The position numbers were made by a program, and so were the translations under genes. Source: Bacillota bacterium (GTDB lineage: Bacteria > Bacillota > Clostridia > Acetivibrionales > DTU013). Taken from it: a DNA stretch of 64,000 nucleotides. Below, one piece after another: positions 1-8,288 of the stretch (positions are counted from its first letter, which is position 1; every line of letters begins with the position of its first letter). The notes beneath the pieces were generated by a model. That model made no database searches, was not told the origin of the DNA, and was given only the letters and a program-made list of their open reading frames with translations. The DNA lies in assembly GCA_023412915.1 (NCBI GenBank), contig JAEZRE010000020.1, positions 62,001 to 126,000 on the forward strand, written 5' to 3'.

Positions 1-1
1 G

Positions 2-40
2 GCTGCCCGTCACGAGCTGAAGTTCAAGGCGATGCAATAA
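2..40 (+). CDS. 3' end of an unidentified CDS (partial)
   Basis: The frame beginning at base 2 is open to a TAA at 38-40 and gives a C-terminal tail AARHELKFKAMQ. A strong intrinsic terminator follows about 20 bases later, which fits the end of a real gene. Twelve residues are too few to identify the product, and the rest lies outside the window. Confidence 0.4.
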   Translation, partial: AARHELKFKAMQ

Positions 41-61
41 ATGGTTTGAGTAATTCCTTTG

Positions 62-109
62 CCCTGCGGAGTCACCTGACAGTGACTTCTGCGGGCTTTT
101 TATTATAAA
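62..109 (+). terminator. Intrinsic terminator of the gene entering from the left
   Basis: The arms GCCCTGCGGAGTCAC and GTGACTTCTGCGGGC form a stem with two small bulges and a six-base loop, followed by TTTTTATT. The GCGGAGTCAC part of the stem recurs in the much larger terminator at 26313-26390. Confidence 0.8.
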
Positions 110-177
110 TTTTCGTTATCATCCCGGAATGATTCACATAATATATACCATATATTTGATGTAAAGGTGTGGGTCAA

Positions 178-510
178 ATGCCGGCAGCATATTTTGGTAC
201 CTTGGAATATACCGTTATCCCGGGTGATACTCTAAGCAAGATTGCACATGACTATAATTCGACGGTTGCTAACATCCTGAAATTCAACAATATACCGAAC
301 CCGGACTTGATATTCCCGGGACAAAAGGTAATAGTTCCGTTGTCACCTCCCGAAGCGATCATATATACGGTAAGGCGGGGGGATTCACTCTATGCGATAG
401 CCAGAAGATATGGGACATACGTGGACAATCTGATAAAGTTCAACTATCTGACGAGGCCTTATATCATATACCCGGGACAACAGCTGGTTGTGACCGCATC
501 ACTCAGATAA
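178..510 (+). CDS. Double LysM domain protein, probably spore-associated or wall-binding
   Basis: This 110-residue protein is almost entirely two LysM domains, at about residues 10-55 (YTVIPGDTL to FPGQKVIVP) and 63-107 (YTVRRGDSL to YPGQQLVVT). LysM binds N-acetylglucosamine-containing glycans such as peptidoglycan. No signal peptide or membrane segment is visible. In spore formers, LysM proteins without a signal often reach the spore coat/cortex interface from the mother cell, so that is the likeliest role (inference). The ATG at 178 has an AAAGGTG ribosome site at 163-169; the in-frame GTG at 169 lies within that site and is less likely. It is monocistronic, with terminators on both sides. 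Confidence 0.85.
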   Translation: MPAAYFGTLEYTVIPGDTLSKIAHDYNSTVANILKFNNIPNPDLIFPGQKVIVPLSPPEAIIYTVRRGDSLYAIARRYGTYVDNLIKFNYLTRPYIIYPGQQLVVTASLR

Positions 511-574
511 TACGGCCACAGTCGTATCACTCAGATAATGCAGTTACTATCAGCCGAGCCCCGCGCGATGTCTT

Positions 575-621
575 GCCTGATGCTTGTGCCAATGCATCAG
601 GCAGCCTTTTTGGCTTTTTTG
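575..621 (+). terminator. Intrinsic terminator after the LysM gene
   Basis: GCCTGATGC (575-583) pairs perfectly with GCATCAGGC (594-602) and is followed by a T-rich run to 621. A second small hairpin (GGAACGG/CCGTTCC, 646-665) lies downstream with no T run. Confidence 0.85.
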
Positions 622-710
622 AGTGGACAAGCCTGCCCCCGTCAGGGAACGGCGATGACCGTTCCGGCCACCCCTTCCATATATTGAAGAGCTCATTGTA
701 ATCGAACATA

Positions 711-739
711 TTGATTAATCGAATTATTTTCTGTATAAT
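711..739 (+). promoter_or_regulatory. Sigma-A promoter of the carboxynorspermidine operon
   Basis: A -35 box TTGATT (711-716), a 17-base spacer and a perfect -10 box TATAAT (734-739) predict a start near 746. This gives an untranslated leader of about 105 bases before the ATG at 851. Confidence 0.75.
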
Positions 740-745
740 CAACTA

Positions 746-850
746 GTTATTAATGGACCTCCTCCCCAAGGAGTGTTGGATGAACTCCTTGTACCGGAGG
801 TAATATGCCAGTTTGGGGATATTTATTAATTACAGGATGGGGGGGTTTAT
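746..850 (+). promoter_or_regulatory. Structured 5' leader with a possible pseudoknot before the polyamine operon (riboswitch-like)
   Basis: Outer stem ACCTCC (757-762) pairs with GGAGGT (796-801), and inner stem AAGGAGT (768-774) pairs with ACTCCTT (784-790) around a nine-base loop. The bulge TCCCC (763-767) between the stems is complementary to GGGGA at 815-819, which would make a pseudoknot. The same pyrimidine-rich strand could instead cover the G-rich ribosome site at 834-845. No known class was recognised, and ligand-dependent control is inference. Confidence 0.5.
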
Positions 851-2062
851 ATGGGTAAGGCATTGATCATCGGAGCAGGTGGCGTGGCAAGTGTCGTAGC
901 TCACAAGTGTGCACAGAATTCGGATGTGTTCGAGGAGATCTGTATTGCAAGCAGGACCTTGAGCAAGTGCGACGCAATAAAGGAATCTATTGAAAACAGG
1001 GTAAAAAACAGCCGGACCAAGATATATACGGCAAGAGTAGACGCGGATGAAACGGCTATGGTAGTGGATCTGATCAGAAGCTTCAGGCCGGATGTGGTAA
1101 TCAACGTAGCACTTCCATATCAGGATCTTACCATTATGGATGCCTGCCTTGAAACGGGCGTGCATTATGTCGATACGGCCAACTACGAACCGCCTGAGGT
1201 TGCCAAGTTCGAGTACAAGTGGCAGTGGGCATACAGGGAGAAGTTCGAAAAAGCCCATATAACCGCATTGCTCGGGAGTGGTTTTGACCCGGGTGTTTCA
1301 GGCGTTTTCTGCGCATATGCAAAGAAGCATTACTTCGACGAGATCCAAACGATAGATATACTTGATGCAAATGCAGGAGACCACGGCTATCCTTTTGCCA
1401 CCAATTTCAACCCTGAGATCAACATACGCGAGATCACGGCGAAGGGTAGCTATTTCGAAAACGGCAAGGAGATAGAGACGGAGCCTTTGGCTTTAAAACA
1501 GGTCTATGATTTTCCTGAGATAGGGCCGAAGAACATTTACCTGCTCCATCACGAGGAGATAGAATCGCTTGCGATAAATATAAAAGGCGTGAAGCGCATC
1601 CGTTTCTGGATGACCTTCTCAGAGAATTACCTGAATCATCTGCGCGTGCTGCAGAATGTAGGAATGACATCGATAGAGCCCATTGACTTCGAAGGCAGGC
1701 AGATAATTCCTCTGCAGTTCCTGAAGGCGTTGCTGCCGGATCCGGCGTCATTAGGGCCCAGGACTAAAGGCAAAACGAACATCGGCTGTATTTTCAGAGG
1801 CATCAGGGACGGAAAGCCCGCGACATATTATGTGTATAATGTGTGCGACCACCAGGAATGCTATGCCGAAGTGGGTTCACAGGCGATATCGTATACCACG
1901 GGCGTGCCCGCTATGATAGGAGCAATGATGATACTGAAAGGTAACTGGAAGAAGCACGGTGTCCACAACATAGAGGAGTTCGATCCGGATCCGTTCATGG
2001 ATGCGCTGAACAAGTGGGGTTTGCCGTGGAAGGAAGATTTTTCGCCGGTTATACCTGAATAA
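851..2062 (+). CDS. Carboxynorspermidine/carboxyspermidine synthase (saccharopine dehydrogenase family)
   Basis: This 403-residue cytosolic enzyme begins with a Rossmann fold (GAGGVAS near residues 8-14) and continues with the saccharopine-dehydrogenase C-terminal domain. In this family the enzyme condenses aspartate semialdehyde with putrescine or diaminopropane and reduces the Schiff base with NADPH, giving carboxyspermidine or carboxynorspermidine. The assignment over true saccharopine dehydrogenase rests on the next gene, the matching decarboxylase, 30 bases downstream. The two genes form the alternative (aspartate-semialdehyde) spermidine route and share the promoter and structured leader at 711-850. 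The G-rich segment before the ATG is an unusual ribosome site that the leader could mask. Length is normal. Confidence 0.9.
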   Translation: MGKALIIGAGGVASVVAHKCAQNSDVFEEICIASRTLSKCDAIKESIENRVKNSRTKIYTARVDADETAMVVDLIRSFRPDVVINVALPYQDLTIMDACLETGVHYVDTANYEPPEVAKFEYKWQWAYREKFEKAHITALLGSGFDPGVSGVFCAYAKKHYFDEIQTIDILDANAGDHGYPFATNFNPEINIREITAKGSYFENGKEIETEPLALKQVYDFPEIGPKNIYLLHHEEIESLAINIKGVKRIRFWMTFSENYLNHLRVLQNVGMTSIEPIDFEGRQIIPLQFLKALLPDPASLGPRTKGKTNIGCIFRGIRDGKPATYYVYNVCDHQECYAEVGSQAISYTTGVPAMIGAMMILKGNWKKHGVHNIEEFDPDPFMDALNKWGLPWKEDFSPVIPE

Positions 2063-2092
2063 TGATTTGATTTTTATTCTTGAGGTTTTTTA

Positions 2093-3241
2093 ATGAATAT
2101 TGATATTAAATCTTTGCCGACACCATGTTATCTGGTGGATGAACGGCTTCTCAAAAAGAATCTTGAAATACTGCAGTCTGTCGAGGACAGGACGGGCTGC
2201 AGTATCCTTCTTGCTCAAAAAGGCTTTTCGATGTTTTCGGTGTACCCGCTGATAGCGAAGTATCTCAAGGGGGTCACTTCGAGCTCGCTTTTCGAGGCCA
2301 GGCTCGGCTACGAGGAAATGGGCAGGGAAGTCCATATATACGCCCCTGCATATATTGAGGAAGAGTTTGACGAAATATTGAAATACTGCGATCATATAGT
2401 GTTCAACTCGTTCGATCAATGGGACAGGCATAAGGCGAGGGTGAAGGTACACAATTCAGCTTCACGCCGCAAGGTCGGCTGCGGGCTCCGCATCAACCCG
2501 GAGTATTCGGAAGTCGAAGTGCCGATATACAACCCCTGCTATGCCAACTCGCGCCTTGGTATCACACTGGCCAATTTCAGGCTCGACGAGCTTGAAGGTA
2601 TCGAAGGCCTTCATTTCCACACATTGTGCGAACAGGGCTCCGATACGCTGGAACGTACGATTAAGGTAGTGGACGAGAAGTTCGGGAAATATATAAAAGG
2701 CATGAAGTGGCTCAATATGGGCGGCGGGCACCACATTACGAAGCCTGGCTACGATATTGAAGCATTAGTCCGTTCGATAATGTACTTCAAGGATAAATAC
2801 GGTGTTCAGGTTTATCTCGAGCCTGGCGAGGCGATAGCGCTCAATACGGGTTTCCTTGTCGCGAGCGTCCTGGATATTGTTGATAACGGTATGAAGATCT
2901 GCATACTCGACGCATCGGCAGCCTGTCATATGCCCGACGTATTGGAGATGCCTTACAGACCGGAGATAATAGGCGCCGGACAGCCGGGAAAATATGAACA
3001 CACCTACCGCCTGGGCGGCAATACCTGCCTGTCGGGCGATATCATCGGGGACTATTCCTTTAAAGAACCCTTGAAGCCGGGCGACAAACTGGTTTTCTGT
3101 GATATGGCGCATTACACCATGGTCAAGAACAATACCTTCAACGGCGTGAATCTTCCGTCTATAGCGCTTTACAATGAAAAAGAGGGTGTTAAGGTCGTAA
3201 GAAGGTTCGCCTATGAGGACTTCCGAAATCGGTTGTCTTAA
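2093..3241 (+). CDS. nspC: Carboxynorspermidine/carboxyspermidine decarboxylase
   Basis: This 382-residue protein is a fold-III, PLP-dependent decarboxylase of the alanine-racemase/ornithine-decarboxylase type. The N-terminal TPCYLVDE strand and the PLP-binding lysine in LLAQKGFS (about K43) are visible, as are the Gly/His-rich GGGHH phosphate-binding region and an EPGEA segment. It removes the carboxyl group from carboxy(nor)spermidine to give (nor)spermidine, completing the route begun by the upstream synthase. The start lies 30 bases after that gene, so the pair is almost certainly co-transcribed and under the same leader. Length matches the family. I am confident of the family; the choice between spermidine and norspermidine cannot be read from sequence. 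Confidence 0.9.
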   Translation: MNIDIKSLPTPCYLVDERLLKKNLEILQSVEDRTGCSILLAQKGFSMFSVYPLIAKYLKGVTSSSLFEARLGYEEMGREVHIYAPAYIEEEFDEILKYCDHIVFNSFDQWDRHKARVKVHNSASRRKVGCGLRINPEYSEVEVPIYNPCYANSRLGITLANFRLDELEGIEGLHFHTLCEQGSDTLERTIKVVDEKFGKYIKGMKWLNMGGGHHITKPGYDIEALVRSIMYFKDKYGVQVYLEPGEAIALNTGFLVASVLDIVDNGMKICILDASAACHMPDVLEMPYRPEIIGAGQPGKYEHTYRLGGNTCLSGDIIGDYSFKEPLKPGDKLVFCDMAHYTMVKNNTFNGVNLPSIALYNEKEGVKVVRRFAYEDFRNRLS

Positions 3242-3328
3242 AATAGTAAATATGGCTCATGTCGTTTTCAGTTTAGTTTTATATAATATTGATGTGGGTA
3301 TATTTTTGTAATTGCAGGAGGTATGGGA

Positions 3329-3814
3329 GTGAGCATTTCCGGTATAGGCGCCGGCGATCCCGGCTGGTATAGCAGCCGTTCCGGGTATGGTTATGCGAAC
3401 ACTGCACCTTCCCAAAAAGCCGGAGCAGCCGACTCGAAGGCTTTAAAACGGTCGGGCGCGATAGAATGCCAGACCTGTAAAAACCGTACTTACCAGGATG
3501 TTTCAGGCGATCCGGGAGTCTCGTTCAAGGCGCCGGGACATATCGACCCTGCCAGTTCAGGTTCGGTTGTAATGAGCCATGAGCAGGAACACGTATCGAA
3601 CGCAATAGCTTCTGCGGCATCAAATGGCAGCAGAATAGTGTCGCAGAGCGTACGGCTGTTTACTTCGGTCTGCCCGGAGTGCGGCCGTTCCTATGTATCG
3701 GGCGGGGAGACCAGGACCGTGACCAAATCCGAAGGGGGCAGCAAGCTTTCATCAGCTGCATACGGTAAAAATTCCGCAGGCTCTTCGGGAAAACACATCA
3801 ATATTACCGTATAG
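3329..3814 (+). CDS. Uncharacterised protein with two CxxC pairs and an HExxH-like motif
   Basis: I do not recognise a named family. The 161-residue product has a Gly/Ser/Tyr-rich N-terminus, a CQTC pair at about residues 47-50 and a CPEC pair at about 115-118, spaced like one split zinc ribbon. Between them HEQEH (about 84-88) fits HExxH, the zinc-protease core, and is followed by an alanine-rich helix. This resembles small putative metalloproteases in which HExxH sits beside cysteines, but no third ligand is obvious. The tail is Ser/Gly-rich. The GTG at 3329 is preferred because AGGAGG ends seven bases before it; the ATG at 3323 is too close. It stands alone before a terminator. Confidence 0.7.
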   Translation: MSISGIGAGDPGWYSSRSGYGYANTAPSQKAGAADSKALKRSGAIECQTCKNRTYQDVSGDPGVSFKAPGHIDPASSGSVVMSHEQEHVSNAIASAASNGSRIVSQSVRLFTSVCPECGRSYVSGGETRTVTKSEGGSKLSSAAYGKNSAGSSGKHINITV

Positions 3815-3893
3815 ACAGCTTTCATATAAAGCATCCCAACTGCTGCTTATTCGTATTATTCTGAATAAATGCGTACCCATTGTCAATAATTAG

Positions 3894-3924
3894 TAGATGA
3901 TTGCCTGACTATCATCTATTTTTT
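3894..3924 (+). terminator. Intrinsic terminator after the HExxH protein gene
   Basis: TAGATGAT (3894-3901) and ATCATCTA (3911-3918) pair perfectly around a nine-base loop and are followed by TTTTTT. Confidence 0.85.
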
Positions 3925-3997
3925 GTCGCCATCAGCAGCAAAGTATGGTATGCTGTTCAAAGCCGGCAGTCAATTATCTAGGAAAAAGGAGAAATAA

Positions 3998-5704
3998 ATG
4001 AAATTCAGGGAATTCAACATATCGGAAGAAATTCAAAGAGGTATAGACGACCTCGGGTTTGAAGAGGCGACGCCCATACAAGCCCAGGCGATACCGTACA
4101 TAATGGAAGGACGGGACATCATAGGACAGGCTCAGACCGGCACGGGAAAAACCTGCGCCTTTGGCATCCCGGCAATCGAAATGCTCGATCCTTCAGAAGA
4201 AGGAGTTCAGACGCTGATACTTTGTCCTACGCGTGAACTTGCGATTCAATCGTCTGAAGAGCTAAAAAGCCTGACAAAATATAAAACCGGGATCAGGATA
4301 CTGCCCATATATGGCGGACAGCCTATCGACAGGCAGATCAGGGCTCTGAGAAACCGCCCGCAGATAATCATCGGAACGCCTGGAAGGGTAATGGACCACA
4401 TGAGGCGGCGTACGCTCAAATTTACCAGTCTTAAAATGGTGATACTCGATGAGGCCGATGAAATGCTCAATATGGGCTTCCGCGAAGATATAGACACAAT
4501 CCTCAAGGAAGCTCCGGAAGAACGCCAGACGGTCCTGTTCTCAGCGACCATGCCCAGGGAGATAATGGATCTGACTCGTAAATATCAAAAGGATCCCGTG
4601 CATATAAAAATTTCGCATAAAGAGCTCACCGTGCCGAGTATCGAACAGTATTACATAATGGTCAGCAGTTCAGCCAAGCCGGAATTGCTTTCAAGGCTGA
4701 TAGACGCTAATGACATCAAGCTTGCCCTTGTTTTTTGCAATACAAAGAAACGCGTCGACGACCTTGCGACTGAAATGCAGTCGAGAGGCTATTCGGCGGA
4801 AGCGCTTCACGGAGACATGAGACAGGAGCAAAGGGACAAGGTCATGTCGAGGTTCAGGAACGGCCAGTTCGATATACTGATAGCTACAGATGTAGCGGCC
4901 AGAGGCATAGACGTCGATGATGTGGAGGCAGTTTTCAATTACGATCTGCCAGGCGATGACGAATATTATGTACACAGGATAGGCAGGACGGGCAGGGCGG
5001 GAAAAACTGGCAAGGCTTATTCTTTCGTGGCTGGCCGCGAGATCAATCAGCTCAAGGATATACAACGCTTCACGAAATCCAGGATCCTCCCGATCAAGCC
5101 GCCTACTTTGACGGACGTAGAAGAAAACAAGATAAACAAAATAATGGCCGGTATCAAAAAAATTGTTGCGGACGGCAAGCTTTCAAAATATTCGGACTAT
5201 ATCGAAAGAGCCATAGAAGAGATGAATTTGCCTGACGGCAGCACGGCCCGTGACGACTCGGACAGCTCGGAGGATCGGAGCGGGGAAAGCTTTATCAGCC
5301 CCCTGGACTTTGCTGCCGCAATGCTGAAGATGATTGCCGAACCGGGCGGAAATGCTCCGGGTAAATCGGAAATTACCCCGGAAATGGACACGGCAGATGA
5401 CGAAAATTATGAAAACGGATCAGAGGAAGGATACGTCAGGCTCTTTATAAACGTAGGCCGGAAGGACCGGATACAGCCTGGCAACATTGTTCAGAGCATT
5501 GCTTCCACGACCGGGCTCCCTGGTAAACTCATAGGAGCTATCGATATTTACGAAAGCTACACTTTTGTCGAGGTGCCCAGGGAATATGCCCACAAAGTAC
5601 TCGATTCGATGAAGGATTACGTCATGAAAGGCAGAAGGGTAAATATTGAACGGTCAAACAAACGCGCGACCGTAAAGAGACACGTTGGCATAAAGAGAAA
5701 ATAA
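3998..5704 (+). CDS. deaD: DEAD-box RNA helicase with DbpA-type RNA-binding domain
   Basis: This 568-residue protein has all DEAD-box motifs in order: Q motif with TPIQAQ, AQTGTGKT, PTRELA, TPGR, the DEAD box itself, SAT, RGIDV and HRIGRTGR. The two RecA-like domains span about residues 1-370. An acidic, low-complexity linker follows (about 410-470), then a DbpA/CsdA-type RNA-binding domain at about 475-555, with a basic tail. Such proteins remodel RNA duplexes in ribosome assembly, cold adaptation and mRNA decay. The gene stands alone with a good ribosome site (AAGGAG), about 180 bases after the previous gene. The subfamily name is a best fit; cshA would be an acceptable alternative. Confidence 0.92.
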   Translation: MKFREFNISEEIQRGIDDLGFEEATPIQAQAIPYIMEGRDIIGQAQTGTGKTCAFGIPAIEMLDPSEEGVQTLILCPTRELAIQSSEELKSLTKYKTGIRILPIYGGQPIDRQIRALRNRPQIIIGTPGRVMDHMRRRTLKFTSLKMVILDEADEMLNMGFREDIDTILKEAPEERQTVLFSATMPREIMDLTRKYQKDPVHIKISHKELTVPSIEQYYIMVSSSAKPELLSRLIDANDIKLALVFCNTKKRVDDLATEMQSRGYSAEALHGDMRQEQRDKVMSRFRNGQFDILIATDVAARGIDVDDVEAVFNYDLPGDDEYYVHRIGRTGRAGKTGKAYSFVAGREINQLKDIQRFTKSRILPIKPPTLTDVEENKINKIMAGIKKIVADGKLSKYSDYIERAIEEMNLPDGSTARDDSDSSEDRSGESFISPLDFAAAMLKMIAEPGGNAPGKSEITPEMDTADDENYENGSEEGYVRLFINVGRKDRIQPGNIVQSIASTTGLPGKLIGAIDIYESYTFVEVPREYAHKVLDSMKDYVMKGRRVNIERSNKRATVKRHVGIKRK

Positions 5705-5849
5705 CGGGCGATGGAGTGCTGAAAATGGGATGTATGGCGGGTTTACTGCCAGATTTGCGGTGTGAGCATAAATTATGGTAAAATAATAAAAGGGCTCTGA
5801 ATATGAATTGATGTACAAACATACATAGTTCAATCCAAGGAGGTATAAA

Positions 5850-6761
5850 GTGCGTTTTTTATCAACGAAAGCAATATTCATACCTGCCGCAGTGATTTTA
5901 TCTATAGTCCTTTTATTTGCGGACCCTGTTGCCATAGCATTGGCTGAGGATACAACCACGCCGGGAAACACGGCGGTTGTCCCAGCAGCAGCCGGCACGG
6001 CGGGTGTTTCCGCCGACGTCGGAATTGTTACGAACGTTGCTGACGGAGTTTCAATTAATGTCGCCGCCACTGACGTAACTTCGGGTTCAGCCGTAACTAC
6101 CGGGTCAGCCGTGACTTCGGGCTCAGCCATAACTACCGGATCAGCCGTAACTACCGGATCAGCCGTAACTTCGGGCTCAGCCATAACTACCGGGTCGGCT
6201 ATAACTTCAGGCTCGGCAATCACAACCGGTTCCGCCGTAAATATCCCGGATAATACCGCCTCCACGACAAATGCTGCCATAAGTACCACCGGTTCTGCAA
6301 TAAAGGCGGATGACGAAAGTCTCTGGTACAATCAGAAGATCCCTATGAAAAAAGATTACCAGAAGCTTCTATGGGAAAAGTGTCAGGAGAAAAAGCTCGA
6401 TTATATCGACATGCTGGCTTTGATTTCTGTAGAGAGCAATTTCTACGAAAAATGCTCAACGGGAAAATGCAAAGGTTATTTTCAAATAAGTTCGGGTCAT
6501 TTCAGTAAGTTGTCAGAGTTGCTAGGGACCCCTAACAAACCGCTCGACGGCGCAGTAAACATCGAATGGGGCACGACCATGTACAGCTGGGCTCTATACG
6601 ATAAAAGGACGAAGGGACTTACCGGCAAAAAGCTCAGGGATGTTGCTTTGTCTATTTATCAGCGCGGAACAGGCGGTTATGATCGATACGGAATCAATAA
6701 AAAATATCTGGCTGCGTATTATAAAAAGAGGGATATGGTCCTTTCCTGGTTTGAGAAATGA
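5850..6761 (+). CDS. Secreted lytic transglycosylase-like protein with a nine-fold T-x-G-S-A repeat
   Basis: The 303-residue protein starts at a GTG behind a strong AAGGAGGT site. Residues 1-32 look like a signal peptide (hydrophobic stretch, then ALAEDT). An Ala/Thr/Val-rich region leads into nine near-perfect copies of a six-residue unit (T-[TS]-G-S-A-[VI]) at residues 77-130, probably a wall-spanning linker. The C-terminal half (about 165-303) is a lysozyme-like SLT domain: SVESNF holds the presumed catalytic Glu near 195, followed by a GYFQIS segment. Enzymes of this fold cleave the MurNAc-GlcNAc bond in peptidoglycan. The two cysteines near 202 and 207 could pair. It is monocistronic. 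Confidence 0.8.
   Translation: MRFLSTKAIFIPAAVILSIVLLFADPVAIALAEDTTTPGNTAVVPAAAGTAGVSADVGIVTNVADGVSINVAATDVTSGSAVTTGSAVTSGSAITTGSAVTTGSAVTSGSAITTGSAITSGSAITTGSAVNIPDNTASTTNAAISTTGSAIKADDESLWYNQKIPMKKDYQKLLWEKCQEKKLDYIDMLALISVESNFYEKCSTGKCKGYFQISSGHFSKLSELLGTPNKPLDGAVNIEWGTTMYSWALYDKRTKGLTGKKLRDVALSIYQRGTGGYDRYGINKKYLAAYYKKRDMVLSWFEK
6078..6239 (+). repeat. 18-base minisatellite coding the T-x-G-S-A repeat
   Basis: Nine tandem 18-base units code for T-[TS]-G-S-A-[VI] inside the transglycosylase gene. Units differ mainly at third positions and at the S/T and V/I codons. Such arrays can change length by slippage without breaking the frame. Confidence 0.9.
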
Positions 6762-6786
6762 CCGGATAAAATTTAACGGTAGATGA

Positions 6787-6814
6787 ACGGGTCCTGAAAA
6801 CAGGACCCGTTTTA
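6787..6814 (+). terminator. Intrinsic terminator after the transglycosylase gene
   Basis: ACGGGTCCTG (6787-6796) and CAGGACCCGT (6801-6810) pair perfectly around AAAA, followed by TTTTAT. Confidence 0.9.
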
Positions 6815-6865
6815 TATGTGCCGATAATCTCTGTTGAATGAATAGTGTTACAGTTTGTCAACCTG

Positions 6866-7516
6866 TTAATAGAAAAACGGATAGGTACCGTAAAAACCGG
6901 GATAGCCGAAAAATCCGGGATAACCGTAAAATCCGGGGTATAAAAACGGCCTTCTGCGGATCAGGTCGGTTATTATCAGCGCGCCTACAAAATCTCTCAG
7001 AATACGTCTTCCGCCGAAAGAAAACTGCCTTTCTTCCGAGGAAGGACTCTTTTTGACCGCAGCTTCAACGGCAGGTTCGATCTTCTTGGCAATATCATTG
7101 GTCATGGCTTCAACCTCTTCTTTTGTCGGACATTTGCCGCCTTTTTTCTCCATCATATTGTCGCAAGCCTTTTCAACCTCGGGCTTAATGATATTGTATG
7201 TCTCCGGGAACATGCTCTCGAGCTGATCGGCGGGGGACACGCCTGAAGGGGCTGCCTGAGCGGGCATTGTGGGCATCGGGTTGTACATGTTCTGCATAGG
7301 CATTGCGGCTGCCGGATTGTACATATTCTGCATAGGCATTGTGGCTGCCGGATTGTACATATTCTGCATAGGCATTGTGGCTGTCGGGTTGTACATATTC
7401 TGCATAGGCATTGTGGCTGCCGGGTTGTACATGTTCTGTTCAGGCATTGCGGCCGCAGGGTTGTACGTGTTCTGTGCCGGCATTATCTGCGGGTTTTCTC
7501 GATAAAATTCATACAT
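6866..7516 (-). CDS. Repeat protein with Met/Gln/Asn-rich N-terminus and Tyr/Phe/Gly-rich tail (coat-like, unassigned)
   Basis: I do not recognise a named family. The 216-residue protein has three parts. Residues about 10-85 are six copies of a twelve-residue unit around M-P-x-Q-N-x-Y-N-P. The middle (about 90-150) is a charged helical domain with two cysteines, including a K-K-G-G-K-C-P segment. The C-terminus is hydrophobic and ends in Gly-Tyr/Phe-Pro-Gly-Phe repeats. No signal peptide is visible. Low complexity and Tyr/Gly richness resemble spore-coat or exosporium proteins, but that is inference. The start has a clean AAGGAGG site on the minus strand. It is divergent from the downstream sigma-factor operon. 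Confidence 0.75.
   Translation of the reverse strand: MYEFYRENPQIMPAQNTYNPAAAMPEQNMYNPAATMPMQNMYNPTATMPMQNMYNPAATMPMQNMYNPAAAMPMQNMYNPMPTMPAQAAPSGVSPADQLESMFPETYNIIKPEVEKACDNMMEKKGGKCPTKEEVEAMTNDIAKKIEPAVEAAVKKSPSSEERQFSFGGRRILRDFVGALIITDLIRRRPFLYPGFYGYPGFFGYPGFYGTYPFFY
7267..7492 (-). repeat. 36-base tandem repeat within the coat-like gene
   Basis: About six 36-base units code for a twelve-residue M-P-x-Q-N-x-Y-N-P-x-A-x motif. The central copies are almost identical in DNA, which suggests recent expansion. Confidence 0.85.
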
Positions 7517-7715
7517 AACAAAACCTCCTTATATGAACTAATGATTCAGGCTTATGTTACAATTTATGAGTTTCGCATCAGAAGAGTTACGTTTTATTTC
7601 TTTATGTAAATATTCTTGTATAGAAATTATAATTTACGCCAATGTTAAGGAGCGGATAATACATATGTGTGCGTCAAATTAGTGAAAGAGAAATAAAGCG
7701 GGGAGGAGGCAGCTG

Positions 7716-8288
7716 ATGTATTCCCTTTCGGTACCAAAGGAGAATGGAAACGATGGCGCTCTTGACATTGAAGAACACACACGGCGGCTCATGGAACAAT
7801 ACGGAAATGACGTGCTGAGGACCGCCTATATGATCCTGAAGGACAGGCACAGAGCCGAAGACGCTTTTCAGGAGGTCTTTATAAAAGTGTTCAAAAAATA
7901 TGCAGGTTTTAAAGGCGAAAGCAGCGAAAAGACCTGGCTGATTAGTATAACGATAAATGTCTGCAGGGACATGCTTCGCAGTTCCTGGCTGAAACGGGTC
8001 ATTCCGACGGACAGGATAGCGTCGCATAGAGGCGGTTCGAATATAGAGGAACGTTTGATCAGGAAGGATGAGAGCAAATTGTTGTTTGAGTCCGTAATGT
8101 CCCTTCCGGAGGCATTCAGGGAGACGGTCGTACTTTACTACTATAACGGCTGTGATACTGCGGAAATAGGCCGGATGCTGGGTACGAAGGAGGGAACGGT
8201 CAGGAGCCGGCTCCACAGGGCAAGGGAATTGCTAAGGACAAAGCTGGGAGGAGGGACAGGTCCGGATGATCGGTATGAAGGACTTTAA
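7716..8288 (+). CDS. ECF-type RNA polymerase sigma factor
   Basis: The 190-residue protein has sigma region 2 at about residues 20-95 (AEDAFQEVFIKVF, then the -10-contacting KTWLISITINVCRD helix) and region 4 at about 125-185 (GTVRSRLHRARELL). Group 4 sigma factors recruit RNA polymerase to a small stress regulon. Its 3' end overlaps the next gene, a membrane anti-sigma-like protein, by 23 bases, the usual arrangement for a sigma/anti-sigma pair that controls its own operon. A GGGAGGAGG site precedes the ATG. The inducing signal cannot be read from the sequence. Confidence 0.9.
   Translation: MYSLSVPKENGNDGALDIEEHTRRLMEQYGNDVLRTAYMILKDRHRAEDAFQEVFIKVFKKYAGFKGESSEKTWLISITINVCRDMLRSSWLKRVIPTDRIASHRGGSNIEERLIRKDESKLLFESVMSLPEAFRETVVLYYYNGCDTAEIGRMLGTKEGTVRSRLHRARELLRTKLGGGTGPDDRYEGL

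Noticed and set aside
851..2062. Saccharopine dehydrogenase of lysine metabolism
   Set aside because: The fold is shared, but the adjacent nspC-type decarboxylase makes the polyamine role far more likely.
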